DNA from: Guillardia theta CCMP2712
Lineage: Eukaryota > Cryptophyceae > Pyrenomonadales > Geminigeraceae
DNA length: 50,290 bases
Reading direction: 5' to 3'
Assembly (NCBI RefSeq): GCF_000315625.1
Contig: NW_005434506.1
Location: 1 to 50,290 of the forward strand
Positions 41,943 through 50,290 of the stretch are shown here, piece by piece (position 1 is the first letter of the stretch; each line of letters begins with the position of its first letter). Both the position numbers and the translations under genes were made by a program. The notes under the pieces are model-generated. The model searched no databases and had not been told where the DNA came from. It was given only the letters and a program-made list of their open reading frames with translations.

Positions 41943-43702
41943 ATGGATGTTTCTGACGTTTGTTCAACAGTCTTCCCCAGGCTCCCCTGGTTTCTCTCTC
42001 GTCGTCTCGTCGCCTTCCTGGGTCGTCTTGACGCGATTGACGCTATGCGGTTCTACCCCGAGAGAGTCAGCTCGCAGCTGAACCCTCTACTTGGGATCGG
42101 CATCCTTCCCCTCCTCTCCCAGCAGGAGTGCCAGCTTCTGATCGAGGACGCGGAGGAACATGGGAGGCAGCACGGGTGGACTACGTCGAGGCACAAGACG
42201 CATGCTACCACTGACATCCCGATCGACCGCCTCCCCCGAGGATCGGAGCTGTGGAGGCAGAGCATCGGGCCCAGGATCGCGGAGAGCATCGGGGAGAGGT
42301 TCGGGTTCAGAGCAGGAGAGGTTACCCCCGTCGACGTCTTCCTTGTGCGGTACACAGGAGCAGGACAGAACCAGCTGTCGGTCCACAGGGACGGGGCTCT
42401 GATGACTTTCTCTCTCCTCCTGAACGAGGCGTCTGACTTCCAAGGAGGAGGGACGTTCTTCGAGGAAGACGGGCTGGTGTTCCGCCATGAGCAGGGAGTC
42501 GCCGTGCTGCACAGCGGAAAGATTCGCCATGGCGGCTATCCGATCTCCTCCGGCAGTCGGTACATCCTCGTGGGGTTCTGCCTGGTAGAGTCAGAAAAGT
42601 TGACGCCGCTGCTCAAGGAGTGGAGGTGGGGAGACCCGCGCTGGTACTTGAGCTCGAGCATCGTCAGTGACGAAGAGGTTCTGAACCGGATCTACGACCC
42701 TCGCCGGTCCGCTGCTCCTCCTCTCGCTCAGCCGGCCGATGTGGCAGCAGGGGGGGAGGAGGCGCCGCGTGCTGTGCGAGGAGCTGAAAATCCCAAGTAC
42801 CGACAAGCCGCTGAGAGCATCGCGAGGAAGGTGTGGGGGCGACCGGCTGCTGCTGGTAGTCTGGAGAAGGGGGAGAATGGGGCGAGCTACGAGGAGACGC
42901 TGGGAGAGGGGAGGACCGTCCGATGCTTCTCGGATTCGGCGGAGGGAGACCTCTCCTGCCTGCTCTTGGAGGGCGAGCGAACCATCGGGCATGTGCTCGC
43001 AAAGGACGCGGGAATGAGCGACGAGGAGCTGGGGGAGACGATTCGACGGCTATTCCCGGGGCAGGTCGACAAGAAGGGTGAGCAGGGAGTGAAAGAGGAG
43101 GAGGAGGGATGACTTACTGTGCTACCGCAGACACCTCGAGCGTAAGGATGATCGGTCTAGTTTCAATCGTCCTAGACGATGAGTTCCGGTAGCTTTCTCT
43201 CGCCCGCCCTTCCTCCCTCCTTCCTCTCCCTCCCTCCTTGCCTTTACTTCCTCTCCTTTTACCCTCCCTCCCTCTTCCTCACTCTTCACCTTTCAGAGGG
43301 AAGGGTCTTGGCGTGGAGCTCATGAAGACAACGATGCGGTTCTATCAGCTCCTCGGTTTCGACTTCATTCTCCTTCAGCAGCGCGACACCGGTGCGAATA
43401 CCTCCCTCCTCCTCCTCCTCCTCCTCCAGCCCCTCCCCCCCAACTTCCGCCCTCCAGCTCTCTTCCCTCCCTTCCTCTTTTCTCGTCGTCTCTCAGTCCT
43501 CTCTACTCCCCTTCTCTCTTCCCTGGCATCTCCCTCGGAGCCTCCGATGCTCCGCAGGCTCGCCGTGACGGTCAGTCTGCCAGGTAGCGGCAAACTCATT
43601 CGCTTCTACGAGTCCCTGGGCTTCCGGCAGGCCTACGACTTCATTGAGCTGGCAATGCTGGCCCCCTGCAGAGCTCAGAGCCCAGCAGAGCTGAGAACTT
43701 GA
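41943..43702 (+). CDS. Fe(II)/2-oxoglutarate dioxygenase fused to GNAT acetyltransferase
   Basis: Three exons with matching phases: 41943-43077, 43299-43391 and 43584-43702, 448 residues. The frame is open upstream to 41865, but the G-run-rich DNA there looks non-coding. Residues about 50-215 are a prolyl-4-hydroxylase-type dioxygenase: PLLSQQECQLLIEDAEEHG, the iron ligands H148 and D150 (LSVHRDGALMTFSLLLN), QGGGTFF, H196 (GKIRHGG) and the 2-oxoglutarate-binding R206 (GSRYILVGF). A linker follows. From about residue 350, LSCLLLEGERTIGHVLAKDA, then GKGLGVELMKTTMRFYQLLG (acetyl-CoA loop of motif A) and SGKLIRFYESLGFRQAYDF match a GNAT N-acetyltransferase. Substrates are unknown. The last residues come from DNA joining the GC-rich island, so the C-terminus may be altered. 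Confidence 0.8.
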
Positions 43703-44434
<732 letters not shown>

Positions 44435-46282
44435 TCAACCGGCCGCGGAGTCCCAGGTCGCCGCATACTCTTCAATTCTTGCTACGGCGTCTTGCATGGT
44501 CAATCGATCTCCGGGGTTGTCGAATATGCAATCTTGTGCAAGTCGCTTGAAGAACTTGGCATCTTCTTGATACTCGATCAGATAATGGAGACCGGACCGC
44601 GAATCAAGCAAAGTGCAGCCGAAGCTGTATACATCGCAGGCAGAGCCGTAAGGTAGCCCCTTGCAAATCTCTGGCGCGATGAAACCGTTTGTCCCTACCA
44701 ATGTCATTGCCTGTTGGTCGCTGGACAGCAATCGGGCCTCGCCGAAGTCCGAGAGTTTGACAACCCCGTTCTTCTTCACCAGCACATTGGCGGGTTTGAC
44801 GTCTCGGTGGATCACGCCCATCCCGTGAACATGACGGATGGCCCGGGCAAGAGCTCCGACAGACCTGATCGGGTCCTTCCAGAAGATGTCTTGACCGCTG
44901 GGACCCATGCCGCTTCCCTGGTGCGCCAACGTGAAATCGAAATGCTCGAGGATGAGGAACTCATCACGGACATAACCTGTCACCTCCAGTACTCCGAAGA
45001 GAATCACCACGTTTTCGTGCTGGCACTTGTGGAGCAGGTGTCCTTCATGCCTGAGCTTGTTGGCCAGGATCGTATCGGCCGACCGCTTCAACGCGTACGT
45101 CCCCGGGGCCTTACCGTCAACAAGCAACTTTGCTTTGAAGACCCGGGCCGACCCTCCGGAAGCAAGTGAGTCAAAGGGCTTTTGCACCACACAGTCGTCA
45201 TTGAAAATCTTGATCTTCTCAACTTCCTCGCATTCCACTTCAAGAATTTGCAGCTGCTCATCGCAGATGTGGTGGATATCAGCTTCACACTCCTTCTCAT
45301 CGATCAGCTTCTGTTTCATCATCTTCGTCGAACTGTTCTTCAACGTATGCTTCAACATGAGCGCGCGCTCCAGAGCATCTCTGGTGAACGTCGCAAGGTT
45401 GGACCCCACGTCTTGAATTACCTGGGTAGACATAGAAAATAGATCATGCCTCGCACACCACGTGAGGGAATGAGCTGCCTTGGAGAGATTACATTCTTCA
45501 TGAGTAGGCAACATGTTGCCAATGATGTCGTTCTTCTCTGGGTCTTGGCAGAAAGCCAGTACATGATCCGCATGCCATCGAAGTTCGGGATCAATATGGC
45601 AGTTGCACAGATAACAAGTACCATTAGCGTTTTCCCAGATATACTTCCTTTGCTTCTTGGTGAGGTGTCGCCTAACGCGGATTTTCCGTACAGAGTCTGA
45701 AAGGAGGATGGTCACCCAGCAAGGCCATTCTTCTTCGTCTCTCTCCTTAATTCGTTCTCCAAGTTCTGTTGCAACTCCCGAAAGCAACTGTTCCTTGCTG
45801 CCCTGGAGAAGTACACCGCGGCCGTTCTGGCAGGCTTGCCTATTGATTTTATGGAATTTTATGAAATCCTTTTTCAAGTCTTCCGTGTCATATCGATGTC
45901 CAAGAAATTCTTGGAGGTATTCACTTCCTTTGACTTTCAAGAGGTGGATACACTGATCTATGACACTCAGATGAGGCCGACTTTCATGTTTGCAATTGCA
46001 CTGCCTCTCCGTTTTTGTCTCGGTACGGTTGTTTTTCTTGCTCAGGCAGTAGAAGCAGCAGTAACAACAGAGCAATGAACACAGCTCACAATTCTTGGTT
46101 AAATCTTTGCTTTGTTTTCGCATCTGCTTCTTCTTCACCTCTCGTATTTCATCTTGTCCTTCTTGTCCCTTGTTGTTCTTGTACCTCTCTTCGTGTCCAG
46201 CATCTCCTGCCCCTTCACTCCCAATCATTTCAGGGGTTTCTTCCTTCTCTTCCTTCTCCGCATCTCGACCGCTGTCGCGCAT
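44435..46282 (-). CDS. HNH endonuclease domain fused to protein kinase, intronless
   Basis: One uninterrupted frame of 615 residues on the minus strand, the longest intronless gene in the window. Residues 1-62 are Lys/Glu-rich. Residues 65-98 are Cys-rich (CELCSLLCCYCCFYC and CNCK), possibly metal-binding or lipid-modified. Residues 220-272 are an HNH nuclease motif: CYLC at 223-226, WHADH with D239/H240, GNMLP with N256, and HEECNLSK at 261-268. Residues 368-600 are a complete kinase domain: glycine loop ASGGSARVFKAK, K399 (YALK), E413, HRD at 492-494 in IHRDVKPANVL, DFG at 512-514, APE at 536-538 and D550 (CDVYSFG). All catalytic residues are present, so both activities look possible. The kinase is nearest the TKL/Ser-Thr type. 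The gene sits between a GC-rich island (3') and C-run repeats (5'). Confidence 0.92.
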   Translation of the reverse strand: MRDSGRDAEKEEKEETPEMIGSEGAGDAGHEERYKNNKGQEGQDEIREVKKKQMRKQSKDLTKNCELCSLLCCYCCFYCLSKKNNRTETKTERQCNCKHESRPHLSVIDQCIHLLKVKGSEYLQEFLGHRYDTEDLKKDFIKFHKINRQACQNGRGVLLQGSKEQLLSGVATELGERIKERDEEEWPCWVTILLSDSVRKIRVRRHLTKKQRKYIWENANGTCYLCNCHIDPELRWHADHVLAFCQDPEKNDIIGNMLPTHEECNLSKAAHSLTWCARHDLFSMSTQVIQDVGSNLATFTRDALERALMLKHTLKNSSTKMMKQKLIDEKECEADIHHICDEQLQILEVECEEVEKIKIFNDDCVVQKPFDSLASGGSARVFKAKLLVDGKAPGTYALKRSADTILANKLRHEGHLLHKCQHENVVILFGVLEVTGYVRDEFLILEHFDFTLAHQGSGMGPSGQDIFWKDPIRSVGALARAIRHVHGMGVIHRDVKPANVLVKKNGVVKLSDFGEARLLSSDQQAMTLVGTNGFIAPEICKGLPYGSACDVYSFGCTLLDSRSGLHYLIEYQEDAKFFKRLAQDCIFDNPGDRLTMQDAVARIEEYAATWDSAAG

Positions 46283-47156
46283 GCCCGATCTGGTCGATTA
46301 TCCATCAGTTTCGAGGATTGATACTGAAATACCCCCAGTACCCCCCAGTGTACCCCTGAAGTTTGATCACCCCAACTTGCTCAATTGATGACCCCACCCT
46401 TGTAGGTGAACTTTCATTGATTCCTCTGCACTACCCCACCGCTCAGATGGGTAGGAGTTTTATTAATCGGATTGTAAAAATAACTCAAACTGAGATGCCA
46501 GTACTTTGTATGGTGAAGAGAAGGCGGGGCACCTGTACACCCCACCCCGAGATTCTGCAGAAACTGTGCTGAGAAGTACCCTCCCCCCCCCCCCCCCATC
46601 CCGGGTGCTATTGTTTAGTTATTGGTTTAGCTCAGAGGTCCACCATTTTTACCTTAACTTTGAGTAAAAAGATCTGTTCAGACAGAACACAAGAGGTAGA
46701 GTAGAGCCAAGGAAGATTGACGTGCAAATGAGGAAGCGAAATGAGGCATAAGGCCGAGAGATACGCGGAGAGTTCTTGAGGAGGGCGGGTTTGGGCTTGT
46801 AGTACAGCAGCGGCTATGGCGTAGTGCTGGCTACTTGCAATGATGGTTCGAGGGTGTTCGTACAGCAAAGACGTTACGCACAGTGAAAGACACAGAGGTC
46901 AATACCTCCATCTTCTGGGATCCAAGAAGGTAAGGCAACCAATACCTCCGCACTAACGCCAAATTGAACTTTCATTCTGTTGTCTGTTTTGATCGATAGC
47001 TTGCGGCTCCTTGTGCAAGTTGATTTCGTTATAACACTTCCATCATGACGCTGAGTTTTTGCTTTTCTCGCTTCTACAAATCAAATCCCCAATCACCATC
47101 TGCCTTGTTGCGCTCTGGTCTTCAAAAAAGTTGAATAAACTACTTCATGCAAGGTG
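46283..47156. other. Intergenic; C-run repeat and a shared TTAACTTTGAGTAAA element
   Basis: 46320-46620 is AT-rich with many spaced CCCC runs, ending in a run of 15 C at about 46584. The element TTAACTTTGAGTAAA at 46654-46668, followed by GATCTG, is the same as in the 35.9-36.0 kb duplication. 46690-47140 contains possible leader exons of the exonuclease gene (GTAAGG after 46928), but none can be fixed. Confidence 0.5.
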
Positions 47157-47868
47157 ATGGTGAGAGTGAGCAAGACATGCGAGGAGATCGAACAAGACGT
47201 CTCCCTCTTGCTGTCCAGATTTCATACTGTTGTTGGACTTGACGCGGAATAGTGTTCGGGTAAACATGGTTGGTGTGTCGGTCTTACAGGTATTGATCCT
47301 CTTCGTACTGCACTGTGCTGTTGTTCTCTCACACACGTCCAAGCTCTCTTGTGAAGATGTCGCCCTCGTCATTCAGCTGGGAAGAGCGATGAAAAGCTGC
47401 AGGTCGCCTCAACTCCCCAGGCTTCGAAAGTTGCTGGACGATGCCAGCATCGTCAAAGTTGGGATCAACATCTTTCATGTGAGTACTGGTCGCTACTGCA
47501 TCAATAGACTCATTGGTAAACGATCATGACGTTGTCTTGCTCTTCTTTCCCGTGGACAGGATGCCGATAGGTTGGAGGCGTTGGTTGGCATCAAGACGAG
47601 GTTGGAAAATGGACGACTTTGTCACAAAGCAAATGGCATACTGCCTTTGAAAACGTAAGGTCCATGTTAGACCTGCGATATCTGAGCTCCGTTCATCACA
47701 TCGATGCATTCGGGTTGAAGGTCACTCATTTGTTACTCGGGCTAGCGTGATTGTTTGTGCCTTCAGTCTCTTGCCAAACACAGCAGGAGATTGCTCTGCT
47801 CTACACTGGTCGCATCCAAGCTTGCGATGGGGACGGAGCAGTTTGCATCCTGCCTCCACTCCCCCTGA
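47157..47868 (+). pseudogene. DEDD-type 3'-5' exonuclease, probably disrupted
   Basis: Exons read CEEIEQDVSLLLSRFHTVVG with LDAE (motif I, DxE) at 47241-47249, then an in-frame TAG at 47250-47252 where most relatives have Trp. Exon 2 (47290-47478) reads DVALVIQLGRAMKSCRSPQL and RKLLDDASIVKVGINIFH. Exon 3 (from 47560) reads DADRLEALVGIKTR, carrying the motif II Asp. A join over 47597-47662 gives SMLDLRYLSSVHHIDAFGLK, then SLAKHSRRLLCSTLVASKLA. This is the order of the WRN/RNase D exonuclease fold. The third motif (YxxxD) was not found and the frame stops near 47868. No splice pair in correct phase removes the TAG. It may be a pseudogene, a sequence error, or a gene with an unusual junction. 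Confidence 0.6.
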
Positions 47869-48790
47869 GTTGTTGGACCCTCCGTTTGGTGAGGACAAGA
47901 GAGGAAGGAGAGCGAAGAAACGCTCGAGCTCGTGCAGAGAGGAGGAGGAGAGGAAGAGGATGTCACACAAGTGTAAAGCTTCGATGCTTGCAACAAGACA
48001 AACAAGCTTGTATCACAACTGCATGCTGCTGGTGCGACACACGAGACGATAGGGAATCATCATGGCATCAGATTGTGACTGGATTGTTCAAAAGCTGTTC
48101 AGTCACCAGTGAGCTCAAGGACACATGTCTTCACAACGATGTCTGACTGAGGTTCTGAAGAAATACAGTGCATTTTAGCAGTGAGCTGCTCGATTGCTTG
48201 AAACAACCGTCACTCACTACCCGGTGACCGACGGTACCGGCGGTATGATCCACAGCACTATCACTAGTCATGATCAAATGACTCTGTGACAAGCAAGTCT
48301 GAGTGGTTCCTGAAGGAGTCGGACTGCTGACCGTCGACCGGGCCGGCGGCGCGGTCCGATCACGATAGCGACCCCGGATTCTTAGTGACTCAACTGACTA
48401 AGTTCCGTCATGATACATAAAGGTCGAGCTGCCTTTTCAATCATCCTATATCACTCCTGAGGGGGGCTCATAATCCAGTGTCAGCAGAAATTGATGATGG
48501 AGATGCAAAGAGGGGGGAGAGGGCAGGGAGGGAGGAGGAGGAGAGGGCGGGGAGGGAGGAGGAGGAGAGGAAGAGGAGAAGAGGAGAGGCATCGACATGA
48601 GCATTGATGATGCCTAAGAAGAAGGAAAGGGGAGGAGTTGATGATCAGGGGAGGTAGGTATGATATCAGTGTGAAATGTTGCTTTCACGAACAAGACGGG
48701 ACCTGGAGTGCAGAGGAAACTATGAGCAAGCAACATCGTCCTTGAATTTGATTCCTTCCTATCAGGATGATTGCACGCATCCCCTTCAAC
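47869..48790. other. Intergenic; short GC-rich island and GA-rich repeat
   Basis: 47870-48180 may hold the 3' end of the exonuclease gene. 48190-48420 is GC-rich with GTCACC, CGGCGG and ACTGACTAAGTTCCG words, a short member of the island family. 48505-48590 has GGGAGGAGGAGGAGAGG repeats. No gene is seen. Confidence 0.5.
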
Positions 48791-49262
48791 ACCAGAGCAT
48801 GGATTTCCCAGCATTTCGCATCGTATCGTGGCGCGTCTGTTCCAGAGCAATCGAGCCGGAATGGTTAAACCTTCCCCTGCCCTCGCCTACATGCAAGTAT
48901 GACGACAGATCAGGTCTGAGGTGCTTGCTGGGATGCTCGCAGAGCTCGAGGCGTCGGAGCTTCTCCTCCTCAAGGTCGAGAGCTTGGAGATCCCGTTGCT
49001 CACTATCCTTCTTACACTCGCTCTGCAGTGACGGCAAAGAAGAGGAAAGCAACAAAGGTGAGAGTAGCAGAAGCAAATGCGGAGGATTGGGGTGGAGCAG
49101 GGAGCAGGGAACAAGGAGCAGGGAGCAGGGAACAAGGAGCATGGGGGCAGGGGGCAGGGGGCAGGGGGCGAGGGGGCGAGGGGCGAGGGGCAGGGGCAGG
49201 GGGCAGGGGCAGGGGGCAGGGGGCAGGGGGCAGGGGGCAGGGGGCAGGGGGCAGGGGGCAGG

Positions 49263-49322
<60 letters not shown>

Positions 49323-50011
49323 AAGGAGGAAGGGGGGGAAAGACAGATGCAGCGATGTCGTTGGGAACAGAAGGGAGCGGGTAGGGAGCATTTAAGTATT
49401 TTTACCCTCAGAGCGATCCAAGTGGATAGGACGAGCAGCTTTCTCGGTCCCCATCGCCGGTGAAGGGGGAAGGAGCTGTTGGGGGGGGGCTGAGATCTTG
49501 CAGTGACGATGGGGCTCGGAGTCTGGCAGTCAAGGAGATACTTCGAGAAGATCGACGAGATTGAGATGAGGACAGCAGGTTGAAGCGCTGAAGAACCTCC
49601 CGCTCCCTCCTGCTCCTCGTCCTCCTTCTCTCCCTCCACCACTGCTAGCGCCATCACCACTGTTTCCTCCTTCAACCATCCTCCTCCTCCTCCTCCTCCT
49701 CCCTTTCTTCCTCCTGCTCCCTCCACTTCTGCTCTCACCTTTCTTCATTCTCTCAGCCATGACTTGGTGCTCCCTTCGCTGCTCCTTCCTATGCCACTGC
49801 ACGCTACTTGCATTTCTCCTGTTCCTGCTGCTACTCACACTTTTGTTCTGCTGTTGATTTTGCAAGCACCATCACTATTTCGATCATCATCAACATCATT
49901 TATGACATCATCTTCATTGGCAGATCTGTCGAAGAATGAAGTTGATCTGGACAAAATGAAGAAAGTTGAAGACTGGACGGCATTGCTTTACAAGAAAGTC
50001 AAGGTAAACAC
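48791..50011 (+). CDS. Partial, unidentified gene running toward the window end
   Basis: Plus-strand exon candidates: HGFPSISHRIVARLFQSNRA (about 48800-48897), an amphipathic helix EVLAGMLAELEASELLLLKV (about 48925-49030), GLGVWQSRRYFEKIDEIEMR (about 49500-49579, after a TTGCAG and before AGCAGGTTG), and LSKNEVDLDKMKKVEDWTAL with LYKKVK (49922-50003, followed by GTAAAC). The last two have good splice signals and coding-like composition. Whether the first two belong to the same gene is unclear; the frame meets a TGA near 48903. The 3' end is beyond the window. The family is not recognised. Confidence 0.4.
49087..49323. repeat. Three adjacent tandem repeats: GGGAGCA-type, (GGGGCAG)n and (GGACGA)n
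   Basis: 49090-49140 has GGAGCAGGGA/GGGAACAA units, 49143-49262 about 16 copies of GGGGCAG with variants, and 49265-49322 about nine copies of GGACGA. All are purine-rich on the plus strand and probably lie in an intron. Confidence 0.9.
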
Positions 50012-50065
50012 GAGCTGTGCTTGTTCTTTGCTGCCCTCCTTCTCAGCTCCCCTACCCATCATCTA

Positions 50066-50140
50066 TCCTCCTCCTCTCCTCCTCTCCTCCTCTCCTCCTC
50101 TCCTCCTCTCCTCCTCTCCTCCTCTCCTCCTCTCCTCCTC
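50066..50140. repeat. Octamer minisatellite (TCCTCTCC)n
   Basis: About nine copies of an octamer that is the reverse complement of the unit at 13657-13756. It lies just downstream of the probable donor at 50004 and so is probably intronic. Confidence 0.9.
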
Positions 50141-50290
50141 CCCTCCTCTTCTCTTCCTCCTCATTTATCACCACCGCCATTTCCCTCGCCCCCCGGGCTC
50201 CTAGAAATCTTCGCGTGGTCACCTTGTCATCATGGCCTTATGTTATTTTTCCATCAAGTTCCTGATCCTATCCCACTGACGCGCTGACGG

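Noticed and set aside
42087-42992. Minus-strand frames of 130-147 residues opposite the dioxygenase
   Set aside because: They are shadows of the plus-strand dioxygenase, whose catalytic motifs are clear.
48786-49738. Large Pro/Ser-rich minus-strand frames of 201 and 283 residues
   Set aside because: They cross three tandem repeats and show only repeat-derived composition.

Overview
The window is eukaryotic nuclear DNA. Genes sit on both strands and are split by many short GT-AG introns, often 45-250 nt. There are no operons. It starts within 71 bp of a (CCCTAAA)n tract in the orientation expected of a left chromosome end (Arabidopsis-type TTTAGGG telomere). One gene (about 40.9-41.8 kb) encodes a signal peptide followed by a transit-peptide-like stretch, as in algae with secondary plastids. 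An RWP-RK gene and a single-repeat MYB gene also fit an alga. A cryptophyte such as Guillardia theta would fit all of this, but that is inference and not proven here.

Layout. 0-1.4 kb: telomere-type repeat and a broken fragment resembling a tyrosine recombinase. 1.4-9.2 kb (+): a large leucine-rich-repeat protein fused to a right-handed beta-helix. 9.3-11.3 kb (-): an unidentified protein with a hydrophobic N-terminus and coiled-coil C-terminus. 11.7-12.5 kb (+): weak hypothetical gene. 12.7-18.5 kb (-): a 12-helix MFS transporter whose introns are full of microsatellites and hold a 100-N assembly gap. 19.3-20.9 kb (-): unidentified gene with a signal peptide. 22.2-23.1 kb (-): RWP-RK factor. 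24.5-27.1 kb (+): acidic nuclear-type protein with an HRDC-like domain. 27.4-30.7 kb (-): splicing factor PRP38 with an SR tail, whose last intron is almost entirely a 65-unit CTG repeat. 32.6-33.1 kb (+): rhodanese-like protein. 34.3-34.5 kb (-): partial gene. 38.2-38.9 kb (+): MYB (THAQKYF) factor. 39.0-40.0 kb (-): membrane protein. 40.9-41.8 kb (+): probable plastid-targeted protein. 41.9-43.7 kb (+): Fe(II)/2-oxoglutarate dioxygenase fused to a GNAT acetyltransferase. 44.4-46.3 kb (-): intronless HNH nuclease-protein kinase fusion. 47.2-47.9 kb (+): DEDD 3'-5' exonuclease with an in-frame stop. 48.8-50.0 kb (+): partial gene running to the window edge.

Between genes lie GC-rich islands (about 18.8-19.3, 21.4-22.1, 23.1-24.1, 33.3-34.1, 35.5-36.2, 43.7-44.4 and 48.2-48.4 kb) that share words and, in one case, a clear inverted copy. 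There are also AT-rich stretches with spaced C4-C5 runs (31.4-31.9, 36.6-37.5, 40.7-40.9, 46.3-46.6 kb). These look like uncharacterised dispersed repeats.

The genes show no common pathway. The most unusual items are the HNH-kinase fusion placed between two repeat types, the CTG-repeat intron in PRP38, and the LRR/beta-helix and dioxygenase/GNAT fusions. Exon borders were read by eye, so start codons and small exons are approximate.
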